Source: Sclerodactyla briareus (lineage: Eukaryota > Echinodermata > Holothuroidea > Dendrochirotida > Sclerodactylidae). From it: 64,000 nucleotides of DNA. Numbering within the stretch: position 1 is the first letter of the stretch; every line of letters starts with the position of its first letter. This document shows, one piece after another, positions 49,646-59,554 of the stretch. Where the stretch lies: NCBI GenBank assembly GCA_026419785.1, contig JAODTK010003377.1, positions 226,001-290,000 on the forward strand, read 5' to 3'. The position numbers and the translations under genes were made by a program. The notes under the pieces are model-generated. The model did no database searches and was not told the DNA's origin. It saw only the letters and a program-made list of their open reading frames with translations.

Positions 49646-50231
49646 GACTGAGGCACACTTTACGCACTCCCCCATACTGGAATATCTTAGTTCATTCAAT
49701 TTATTGAAAAAGGTTCAGGAAAGAACCAATCCCCATGAATGACTCTGAAACCAACACGACAAGGGTTGCTCAATTCTCAAGTTTTTGGCTTATAGAAACT
49801 CAATATCATCCTCCTCCCTTCTCCTCACTTAACTATCTTCCGATGGCAGAAGACATGATAGAACCTTTAATCAACTGATTGTGTTGCCTGGCTCTTCCCC
49901 CCCCCTGGGGGGGTGTTTTTTTTATTTTTCTTTTCTATATATATTATTCACACTATGTGTGTAATACTCTCTTTTTCCTACTTTACCTACTACTTTCTCT
50001 TCTTTCTCTTACTGGGAGTCTCCCGCTTTTTTAAGCTATCATAAGCTTTTTGGTTTGACTTTCCTTTACTTTGTATATATGCTTGTGAGAAACAAAATAA
50101 ATATATCAAATATATATCAAATATTGCCCTGTTGACCTTTGTGCAGGTGCCTTATGGTTTCCCAACTCCTCCCGTTTCCATCCAACAATGTAGATGTTCA
50201 TCCTTTGTTCAGCTCCCACTTTTAGACGTAC

Positions 50232-50335
50232 CTGTGAAGCCAAAGTTCAGTGGGAATGCATCGTAACTCCTGGATCAATGTTTCCTGTATTGGTTCGGTC
50301 CAGGGTGCGGTCGTAGCATTGGCCCAGTGCCGGAC
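50232..50335 (-). CDS. Urease alpha exon (GPA.G.NATT.TPGP ... PLNFGFTG)
   Basis: On the minus strand the exon starts after ttccgaag, with GT completing the Gly codon left by the previous exon (GGGT-G), and ends CACAG before gtacgt. It reads GPALG.NATTRTPGPN, RK, LIQELRCI and PLNFGFTG once about four indels are allowed. The family block is GGGTGPA.GT.ATTCTPGP..I..MLQ....(I/L)P(L/M)N.GF.GKG. The acceptor lacks a strong pyrimidine tract; an alternative acceptor (cctag, about 20 bases earlier) would add residues absent from the family. Confidence 0.9.
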
Positions 50336-51179
50336 CTTCGGAAATTGTGTTGAGGCTAGGATTCCACAGTTGCAGATTAGTGTGCGATACAATGTGAAAA
50401 TCGTATCGTGCAAACAGGAGGTATATATTCCTAATAAGGAATTACACTGCATACTGATGTAAAAGGGCATAAAAATCTAGCAAAATCATTGATGAGGACT
50501 TAAAATTGCTTCATAAGGAAGATGTTCCAAAGAATTAATTTGCTGTGATGCGACATTATTGCCACATCTGTACACATAATAATTTTTGCCTATTCAGTGC
50601 TATAGTTCCATTATCTTGGTGATATTTTCCTGCTATGGACTTCTCAATCCAAGCGAACTAACTGCAGATGATTTAGGTACTTTTCAAGTTCCTACTCATG
50701 TGAATCCCCTAATTTGTGATGTTCTAGTGAATCTAGCCTAACACAAATAAGGCTTTACCATGACAAGGTGTTTATAACTAGAGGAACATGCTCCCTGTTA
50801 TGCTTCATTTCTAACCTAATTCTATCGTTCTACAGAATTTATTACTATGTTTTTGAGATTTCCTCATTTTTTAAATTGTTTCCAGAACAGGATTCCCTAA
50901 AGTATCTCATCATCACCGGGCTAGATGCCAGGCATATGTGATTTCCTCTGTGAAAGAGGACCTGATAGTTAATTCTTCCAACCAGAATGACAAGGTCTCC
51001 AATGATCTTTGATCTCAGGAATTGGGTACAACTTTGTACCTGATCAATAAGGGTGAACAACCCAGAAAATCAATGTTCTCAGACTGACCTCTGTAGGCCT
51101 GACCCCAAAGAATACAAGGTACAAATACTCGTGAGAAACTGGCATGCCTAGTATGATAGTGTTCATCGTTTATTACATG

Positions 51180-51560
51180 AACATTTGGTGTTTGCGTTCA
51201 TTTCCCATGCTCACAAACTTTTTTTTGAGGCATGTACTTGCATGACTTTGACCTAATGCTGACAAACAACAGCTAGCTTCCTCCTCTGTATTGACATCAT
51301 ACACACATAATTTGAACTTTGAACTTATTAAATTGCCTCTGTGATGTTTTTCTCGTGTCACCATGCCTCGACCTAACACTGGAAACAATAGTGTTCTTCC
51401 TCCCTCAATCCACCATACCCTATTTGAACTTGCATCATGCTTATATATACAGATATCCTACTTACATGTCTTCTGAGGTTTGTCATCTGATGACCCCTGC
51501 CTACCACCAAAAATAATGGTGTTTGTACACTCCTAATATGTAATCCACACACCTAACTTA
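51180..51560. repeat. Short tandem repeat, ~125-bp unit, ~3 copies
   Basis: Blocks such as gcatgtacttgcatgactttgacctaatgctg / catgcctcgacctaacactg, acaa(c/t)agc/tagtgttcttcctc and aatttgaactt recur about every 125 bp with substantial divergence. Confidence 0.6.
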
Positions 51561-51693
51561 ATTGATTTACTACATGTTTGCACTTTCCAGATATCAAGCA
51601 AGCCGACAAGCTTTTTAAAGTGTGCCCTCTCTCAAGAAATTAAATGACCTCAAACTGATGCGCAATAGAATAGAATATTTCCTCTCTTCATAC

Positions 51694-51908
51694 CAGTTCC
51701 ACCGCCAAACATGGTGGTGAGTCCCCGAGGCTATGGCCTCTTTTGCCAGCTGGGGCAGTGAGTGGCGTGGGCATCGAGACCCCCTGCAGTGAGGATCAGG
51801 CCCTCCCCTGCAATAGCCTCTGTCCCCACCCCCGCACACCATCCCTTCAGTGACACCCTCCATGACATCAGGGTTGCCAGCCTTGCCAATGCCAACGATG
51901 AATCCACC
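51694..51908 (-). CDS. Urease alpha exon (IVGIGKAGNPDVM ... GGGTG)
   Basis: Acceptor ttcctccaacag and donor gtatga. It begins GGFIVGIGKAGNPDVMEGVT, continues EGM and, after one extra G in a G-run, GTEAIAGEGLILTAGGLDAH, then PQLAKEAIASG and TTMFGGGTG after further indels. The family block is GKI.GIGKAGNPD.M.GV...M..G..TE.IA(G/A)EG.I.TAGG.D.H.H...P...A...G.TT..GGGTG. The HxH nickel-ligand pair (His134/His136, Klebsiella) falls exactly where several bases are missing, so only one His is readable. A 1.9-kb satellite begins 30 bases upstream of the acceptor. Confidence 0.94.
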
Positions 51909-51938
51909 CTGTTGGAGGAAAAGAATGAAACTTGCAAT

Positions 51939-53845
51939 CAATGAACATGCATCAGAGGAATGTTCATGTCATGACTCAATCAATGAACATGTATCAAAGG
52001 GAATGTTCATGTCATGACTCAATCGATGAACATGACCAAAGGAAATGTACAAGTCATGACTCAATCGATGAACATGAATCAAAGGGAATGTTCATGTCAT
52101 GATTCATCAATGAACATGTATCGAAGGGAATGTTCCTGTCATGACTCAATCAATGAACATGTATCGAAGGGAATGTTCCATGTCATGACTCAATCAATGA
52201 ATATGTATCAAAGGGAATGTTCATGTCATGACTCATCAATGAACATGTATTGAAGGGAATTTTCATGTCATGACTCAATCGATGAACATGAATCAAAGGG
52301 AATGTTCATGTCATGACTCAAGCACGATCAATGAACATGTATGAAAAGGATTGTTCATGTCATGACTCAATCAATGAATATGTATCAAAGGGAATGTTCA
52401 TGTCATGACTCAATCGATGAACATGTATCAAAGGGAATGTTCATGTCATGACTCAATCAATGAACATGTATCAAAGGGAATGTTCATGTCATGACTCATC
52501 AATGAACATGTATTGAAGGGAATTTTCATGTCATGACTCAATCATGATCAATGAACATGTATCAAAGGGAATGTTCATGTCATGACTCAATCAATGAACA
52601 TGTATCAGAGGAATGTTCATGTCATGACTCATCAATGAACATGTATTGAAGGGAATTTTCATGTCATGACTCAATCGATGAACATGTATCGAAGGGAATG
52701 TTCATGTCATGACTCAATCAATGAACATGTATCAAAGGGAATGTTCATGTCATGACTCAATCGATGAACATGAATCAAAGGGAATGTTCATGTCATGACT
52801 CATCAATGAACATGTATTGAAGGGAATTTTCATGTCATGACTCATCAATGAACATGTATCGAAGGGAATGTTCATGTCATGACTCATCAATGAACATGTA
52901 TCAAAGGGAATGTTCATGTCATGACTCATCAATGAACATGTATGAAAAGGATTGTTCATGTCATGACTCATCAATGAACATGTATCGAAGGGAATGTTCA
53001 TGTCATGACTCATCAATGAACATGTATTGAAGGGAATTTTCATGTCATGACTCATCAATGAACATGTATCGAAGGGAATGTTCATGTCATGACTCAAGCA
53101 CGATCAATGAACATGTATTGAAGGGAATTTTCATGTCATGACTCATCAATGAACATGTATCGAAGGGAATGTTCATGTCATGACTCAATCAATGAATATG
53201 TATCAAAGGGAATGTTCATGTCATGACTCATCAATGAACATGTATTGAAGGGAATTTTCATGTCATGACTCAATCGATGAACATGAATCAAAGGGAATGT
53301 TCATGTCATGACTCAATCAATGAATATGTATCAAAGGGAATGTTCATGTCATGACTCATCAATGAACATGTATCGAAGGGAATGTTCATGTCATGACTCA
53401 TCAATGAACATGTATCGAAGGGAATGTTCATGTCATGACTCATCAATGAACATGTATTGAAGGGAATTTTCATGTCATGACTCAATCAATGAACATGTAT
53501 TGAAGGGAATTTTCATGTCATGACTCATCAATGAACATGTATTGAAGGGAATTTTCATGTCATGACTCAATCAATGAACATGTATGAAAAGGATTGTTCA
53601 TGTCATGACTCATCAATGAACATGTATTGAAGGGAATTTTCATGTCATGACTCAATCGATGAACATGAATCAAAGGGAATGTTCATGTCATGACTCAATC
53701 AATGAACATGTATGAAAAGGATTGTTCATGTCATGACTCATCAATGAACATGTATTGAAGGGAATTTTCATGTCATGACTCAATCAATGAACATGTATTG
53801 AAGGGAATTTTCATGTCATGACTCATCAATGAACATGTATTGAAG
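51939..53845. repeat. Array of 42/43-bp units (~45 copies) with hairpin potential
   Basis: The unit runs tcaatgaacatgtatc, gaagggaatg, ttcatgtcatgac and tca(a). The arms atgaacat and atgttcat are perfect inverse complements separated by about 12 bases, so every unit can fold into a hairpin. Units differ by a handful of discrete variants (tatcgaag, tatcaaag, tattgaag with aatttt, tatgaaaag with attgtt, gatgaacatgaa) shuffled along the array. Because 42 is divisible by three, both strands show chance 14-residue-repeat open frames. Confidence 0.96.
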
Positions 53846-55797
53846 GTTTTAAGTCCGAAGGTCATTAAAGGACATAATGAACTGGTACTGGATACATCTG
53901 CAATTCTCCTCCACAGATTTTGATCTCTAAATAAGTCCTTGAATAGCATAAATCAAGCGCCTTTTGTGAGTATGGCATATGTACCATTGTTAGAATTTTC
54001 CTTTTCTCCAACAAAAGCTCACCACATTCTTTTCGAATTACAAATAAAAAGAATGTAGTACTCGAGTCTTTTCCTCCCTCTGCAATAACAAACTGGATGG
54101 TTATGCTATATGGTAATTGGTCATCATGGCCATTGTACCGCCTATGGGGTGGGAGAGTAATGTAGGAATTTGTCGGTGGTTATCTAAATGTCATTTCATG
54201 CACAACCTTGTTTTTAATCTAGTAGCCTACAGCAATAACTGGTTCGAGCTGAAACCATCTCCTGTAGGATGACTAGAGTTTGAGCTTGGAGAGAGGCTGC
54301 ATGCACAGCCTCCGTGAATTTCCACTTTTAGCCATACTTGTTTTGCCACACCATTTCCAGATGAGGATGTTAGAAGGTTTTAGAACTATAATCAAATTTA
54401 GACAACCTCAAAATTTCTGCCACAAGCAAATCTTTGCGAATTGGACCTATATAGCCTGTTAAGCACTCATGAATGGGCAGAATGACATATAAGCCAATCG
54501 GTGGGTTTACCTAGGATGGCCTGTAGGACTTTGTTTTGTTCAAGAGCTATGCGCACTGGTCATCTGTATACAAGTTACTATTGGCGCGACTCAAGACTTG
54601 ACACTGAAAACAAGGAGAATCAGCCTTTTCCAGGCTACACAATTCTGTGATAATTGGTACAGCCCACCTAAAAATCAGCACACCCTACCAGCCGATTAAT
54701 AATTGGAATGTTTCTCTAATATGACACCATATTCCTAATTCCTATTTAGTTTCACTGTGTGCATTTCAATTTAATTCTTTAGACTCTAGCATTTACACAA
54801 AGAAGGCCCTTCGTTCCAACGATATCTAGCCATGACATCAACTGTGAGATCAAAACCCTTTCTTCTTTCCCAATTTTCTTGAAAATGCCTCTGCCTACAG
54901 AAAAATTGATTGCACTAAAGCTACTGACCTCAACTTTTTCATTCCTCTGAAAGTCACTTTGTCGATCAAGTCCTGCAGACAAGAGGCATATCTAAGAACT
55001 GCTGCAATTGGCTCTCCCTATGGTTCTGCTTTAGCAGCCGACATTGACAACACAAGTAGATAATTTAAAGGCTCACCTCTGTTACCTCAGAGGACCTTGG
55101 ACCTGACCCAAACAATGGGAATCACATGGGTAACCCACACCCCCCAAGTATAACGTGTTCTATCTAAAGGGCAGGTGGGGGCTGAGTAATTCATTTTCAT
55201 AGCTACTAGCGAGGCGCCACAAGCACATGACTCAACATTATTGCAATGGGTCATCGTTCACATCAAGCAATTAAAAATAGACATTCATCTGAATATGCGA
55301 GGTTATACCACTTACAGCTAGGCTTTCAATCATCACTCCACCAAATACCACACGCATAAACACACCCTCATACATGTGGGCATAGTCAAACGTGGGCATT
55401 GCAATACAACCCCTACACTGTAATGCAAAAGGCAATAGTCTAAAGAATTATCATTGAATAAAGTAATACTGCCCCGATGTAGTGAGTGGGGTGGAAAAGT
55501 TGTGATTTGAGGCGCTATTATTTTCTGCTATAACCAAGGTTTACACCAGCTAACCGAGTAACACTTGATACTTCAATCATTGACACCACAAAAAGAACAA
55601 CCGCAATACCCCATCGGGATGACACAGCACTGATGTTTAGCAAGCGCTTGTACATCTAATACCACGCCTTATGCAAATATGGACCTCTTTTTCCACAGTT
55701 CCATGGTTGGCGGGTGTGTATTCATATGACCGTCCTCATTACACCTTTTACACAAGCACACTACACCCAAAACCCGCAAGATCAACCCTAGCTGTAC
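53846..55797. other. Intronic stretch; expected urease exon not located
   Basis: Between the FGGGK exon and the IVGIGKAG exon about 35-40 alpha residues (the R.GMGQ ... DLVITNA ... DIGIK part) must be encoded, but I found no convincing match here. A 67-codon minus-strand frame at 54,779-54,982 shows no urease motif. Confidence 0.55.
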
Positions 55798-55892
55798 CTT
55801 GCCTCCTCCAAACTTTTGTCATCAGGGGTTCACCTTAAAACTGTGAAATCCTTCTCCACCTCATGATCAGTACTGCTATCGCCAATACGAAC
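55798..55892 (-). CDS. Urease alpha exon (VRIGD ... EVEKDFTV ... FGGGK)
   Basis: Acceptor tttttggcag and donor gtacag bound 95 bases. It reads VRIGDS, DHEVEKDFTV and, after two A-run indels, LGEPLMTKFGGGK. The family block is GDK(V/I)RLGDT.L..E(V/I)EKD...YGDE..FGGGK. The first codon of Lys is completed from AA at the end of the upstream exon, giving GDK-VR. The stretch between TV and FGGGK looks about two residues longer than usual; this depends on how the indels are placed. An internal GT (ttaag/gtgaac) could be misread as the donor, but would lose FGGGK. Confidence 0.9.
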
Positions 55893-56269
55893 CTGCCAAA
55901 AAGGACATGAGAATGTGATGGAAGAAATTCAAGTTTTCCCATAATAAATATTGATCAATGCATTATAGCTGGTGAGTGTAATACAGCACCAACCCCATTG
56001 TTAACAAAACATTCACAAGGTTTAAATATCACATCTTGGAACAACCAGGCCATCAGACGGCTGTGGTCCTGTTTCTATATCGCCATGGGTAAGTGGGCAA
56101 AGTCGGTAGCGGTGCCAAGTAGATAACTAATAAGGCATATATGCAAGGTCTCGTCGTCTGGCTCATTGCGGAATGGGACCTGATTTCAGGTCAGTCACAG
56201 GAATGCCAATTAGGGCTCATCTAAGATCCACCAGGCTATAATGATCATGATAGCACTCGCATTCTCTTC

Positions 56270-56530
56270 TGAACTAGTGCTCAGATGATATCGAAGCAGG
56301 AGTGTAACCAATACATCTGCCCGGATGAGCGAAAGTCAGTTCAACGTACGGGAAATATTCCCATAACAAACCCAGTCACCCCAGAACATCCACTGCATTA
56401 ACACAGAACCAGAAGAAAGAACAAGACATCACCTATCGCAACTGCAAGTACAGGCCACCTAGGGACTATGTTCAGGTGATTGCTGGATATCCAAACCGAG
56501 AATGATTGATCTGTGAATTGTCACTGATAC
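56270..56530 (+). repeat. Family D dispersed repeat, copy 2
   Basis: It matches 44,640-45,000 in ataacaaaccc, caccccagaa, atcgcaactgcaagtacag and gtgattgctgg. Non-coding. Confidence 0.6.
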
Positions 56531-56779
56531 CACTCTAAAAACATTCTCCCGCTTCCCACTGTAGCATTGCCCCCGCCCTCCCCCCTCCTGTTTTTCTGAG
56601 TTCACTCAACTAGGTAATCCAGCAGTTTGCACCGGGGACCAGACCCTGCTCTAGGGTGACATCTTTGACTGACCCTAGCACCCCTCTCTGTAAACTGATA
56701 CTCTTCTACACTTGACATGTAAGGGAAAGTCAGGAAAGCTTGAGCACACAATGGTAACTTGGTATTTACCACTCATCAC

Positions 56780-57130
56780 CCTTCATCAATGGGAGTGGTG
56801 TGTTCCATGTCTGCCCTAACCCATAGGTTGCGAGAATTTCATGCTCCCGTTTTCTCGGGCACTCCAGTTGGGGATCGATTGAGCAGACCAGGGTTACTCA
56901 GTGCCCGTGTTGCACGCGGCCAGTCCCATAGTGACTCCTGGGGCCTCCTTGCAGTAGGTGCCCCTCCGCCAGATAGTGACCATACCAAGTAAGATTCCCC
57001 CAGGCATGAGGGTTTGGAACGAAATCTTCTCTGGTCTGTTCTTAAACTAACCTTGGAATGACCCGACCGGGAATTCAAACCCCCGGTCTCCCAGGTGGAA
57101 GGCTGACCTCTACACCAATTATGCCAGACC
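56780..57130 (-). mobile_element. tRNA-derived SINE
   Basis: On the minus strand the head begins ggtctggcataattggtgta. It contains an A-box (tggcataattgg), the sequence cttccacctgggagacc and a B-box (ggtttgaattcc), spaced as in a tRNA. A body of about 250 bp follows (atgcctgggggaatcttact, gcacctactgcaaggaggcc). Pol III promoter elements are intact by eye. The 3' limit is uncertain. It sits 220 bp from urease exon 57,353-57,538. Confidence 0.82.
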
Positions 57131-57352
57131 TGAGGGTATTACAAAATCCTCTTAAGTCTTGTCTCTTGAACCTTGATCTGTAAAACACATCCAATTATGG
57201 GACCGCAAAAGTCTGATACATTATATGGCTGCAGCTAATTAATTCCAGACTGCTGTTAATAGCGAGTTGAATCAGTGAGGAAAACAGGGAATGAATAGAT
57301 GGACAGACAGACAGACAGACGGACAAATGTTTTTAGGATCGGGTAACATTAC

Positions 57353-57538
57353 TTGTCACCAACAGTGGGCCCGAAGGTGCGGATGTAGACCTGCCTTGGC
57401 ATCTTGAAGATATTCTCCTCCCAGCTCAGACCCTCCTGATGCTGGTTCCCAAAACCCCCCGCAGTGATCCTGCCCAGGATCTTGTCGTCAAAGTTAGCCA
57501 CAGGACCGTTCGCAAGAAAGTTCCCACCCCGGATAACC
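57353..57538 (-). CDS. Urease beta-alpha linker exon (VIRGGN ... FGPTVGDK)
   Basis: Acceptor ttgctccag and donor gtaatg bound 186 bases that read through with no frameshift: VIRGGNFLANGPV, ITAGGFGN, MPRQVYIRTFGPTVGDK with Lys split at the donor. In fused ureases the beta domain ends IGG..VIRGGN..ADGPV, a linker with GFG follows, and alpha begins (R)..Y...(Y/F)GPT.GDK(I/V)RLGDT. This single exon spans that junction, proving that beta and alpha are on one transcript. Upstream and downstream exons join in phase. Confidence 0.97.
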
Positions 57539-57699
57539 CTGGAGCAAATATTATGAAACCATTTTTTGAGAACTTCTAGCAAACTGAGGTATTCTAAATA
57601 TTTCAATTTTCAGCAAAGCCAGCTTTCTATTTCATTTAACATTAATCATTCATCAGATGTTCTTATGGCTGTTTCTCCATATCCAAGCTATGATGCTGT

Positions 57700-58198
57700 T
57701 AGTTAGTTCAGCAGCAACCATACTGGTAGTAGGGCAGACATTTCTCAAAACTGTGAGAGATGCTGTCAGTCACAGCAACAACCATATTGATACTGGTGCA
57801 GACATTTCTCAAAACTGGGTGTGATACTGTAGTCACAGCAGCAACCATATTGATAGTGGTGCAGACATTTCTCAAAACTGGGTGTGATGGTAATGGTTAG
57901 TTCAGCAGCAACCATATTGATAGTGGTGCAGACATTTCTCAAAACTGGGTGTGATACTGTTAGTCACAGCAGCAACCATATTGATGGTGGTGCAGACATT
58001 TCTCAAAACTGGGTGTGATACTGTTAGTCACAGCAGCGACCATATTGATGGTGGTTCAGACATTTCTCAAAACTGGGTGCGATACTGTAGTCACAGCAGC
58101 AACCATATTGATGGTGGTGCAGACATTTCTCAAAACTGGGTGTGATGGTAATGGTTAGTTCAGCAGCAACCATATTGATAGTGGTGCAGACATTTCTG
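57700..58198. repeat. Tandem array, ~64-bp unit, ~7-8 copies
   Basis: The unit runs gtcacagcagcaaccatatt, gatggtggtgcagacatttc and tcaaaactgggtgtgatact. Adjacent copies are highly similar, so the array looks young. A 64-codon open frame through it is fortuitous. Confidence 0.92.
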
Positions 58199-58580
58199 GT
58201 GTCTACACAAAATTTCAACTTGATCAGACCAACCTCTGGACTTTTGTTTACAAAGGTTTCAGACCTTTGACCTCTTGATGACTCAACCCCAGGGTTCATG
58301 TACTCATCATGGGGAACACACATGAGCTTTATCCCGAGATGGGGTCAAAGTACTGTGTATACAAGCTGAATTCGGCCAAAATGTTGTGTTTTTTTTTTCA
58401 CAAATTCATTTGCTAAAATTTACCCTTGATCTACACCAAAAAAACCCAATTAGGGTTCATCCGCACTTCCACAAGGAAAGCTAGACATCAAATTTAAACC
58501 ATTTTAGACTTATTGTGCTTACAGGTATACCTGCTAGTGGAACTCAGATGACCTCTGACCTGACTCCAAATCAACAACAT
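58199..58580 (+). repeat. Family C dispersed repeat, copy 3
   Basis: It has aaatttcaacttgatcagac, ccccagggttcatgtactca, tcatggggaac and acaagctgaattcggccaaa, as in the copies at 24 and 26 kb. Confidence 0.75.
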
Positions 58581-59034
58581 ACATACATACACACTGACAT
58601 GGCTGCATAAATTTGTCCAGGAATCAGACAGGAAGAGGGAAATGGGTGACCAAATATAATCTACACTATCCTGTAAACTGTTGGTTTTTCATTCAGATCT
58701 AATCAATATTTTGTTGGTTACAGGTATTTCAGTAAGTACACATGGTTTACATGGACTTTGTACCTCATAGGTATCCTGATTCCTCTTTTGACTCTAAATT
58801 CCTGAACACACAATAGTCACCATCGTATGATTAACACTACCAAGTTAAACGCATGTAATAAACCCTAACATAGCTGTTAGTAGTTTGTGCAGCATTCCCC
58901 ATTTGACCTGTTATGCTCCGTTAATAATCCTTGACCTTGACTTTTCGGCGTCCCATCACATATGTCCAAAGAATAAAAAAACATTGGAAGGAGCCCACAG
59001 AGGCAAAAGTTGACAGACAGACAGACGGACGCAC

Positions 59035-59115
59035 CTCTTACCACCAATCGATACCAAGTTGACATCTCTGGTTTTCGCCAGGACTGAACCGGACCGCTGT
59101 ACCAGCAGGGATATT
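59035..59115 (-). CDS. Urease beta exon (IPAGTAVRFSPGE)
   Basis: Acceptor tttctcctcag; donor gtgcgt after AG. It encodes NIPAGTAVRFSPGENQR and, after a two-base deletion, DVNLVSIGGKR. The family block is L(D/N)IPAGTAVRFEPG....V.LV.IGG...(V/I)RGGN. Splicing AG to the G of the next exon gives R-VIRGGN in frame. An earlier GT (gtaaga) would remove GGK and break the phase, so the gtgcgt donor is preferred. Ser replaces the usual Glu of RFEPG. Confidence 0.93.
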
Positions 59116-59554
59116 CTGAGGAGAAAAATTACTGACACCGTTCAAAAAACCCATAGGTAAATCACAGCTTAAGCAATAATTGAGACTGAGTTATTCCCAT
59201 GGAAGTCCTAGATAAGTCAGCACCACAATCGAGGCAGTTAAAGATTTTGGAATTCCTCTGCACGTGTATAATGACAGACATTTTAAACTGATGTGCTAAC
59301 TGCTAACTTACCTTAACAAGAATAAACAATGAAAAGTGTGACAATCATGGTTTACCTTGTAGATGCCCCAAATTGAATTGAATAAGTGTGGGACTGGGAC
59401 CTGTACTATACCACATAGTGTTGACATCTATCCTAACCGGGACAACCTACACTGTATGTGCAGAGTAATTCATCCCCGCTAGCAAGACGTGGAGGCAGAA
59501 AATTGCATCAAAATTTCAACATTTTTCCCACGAATATTTGGTGGGAAATTTAAA

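Noticed and set aside
52014..53097. Open frames with 14-residue repeats (plus and minus)
   Set aside because: They follow from a 42-bp repeat unit divisible by three; they break wherever a 43-bp unit occurs and have no start or splice context of their own.
51939..53845. CRISPR-like array
   Set aside because: Units are directly tandem without unique spacers, in a eukaryotic intron.
54779..54982. Candidate for the missing exon after FGGGK
   Set aside because: The frame (…LDIVGTKG…) shares only two or three residues with urease and lacks matching splice phase.
57951..58145. 64-codon open frame
   Set aside because: It is the translation of a 64-bp tandem repeat, with period-dependent openness.
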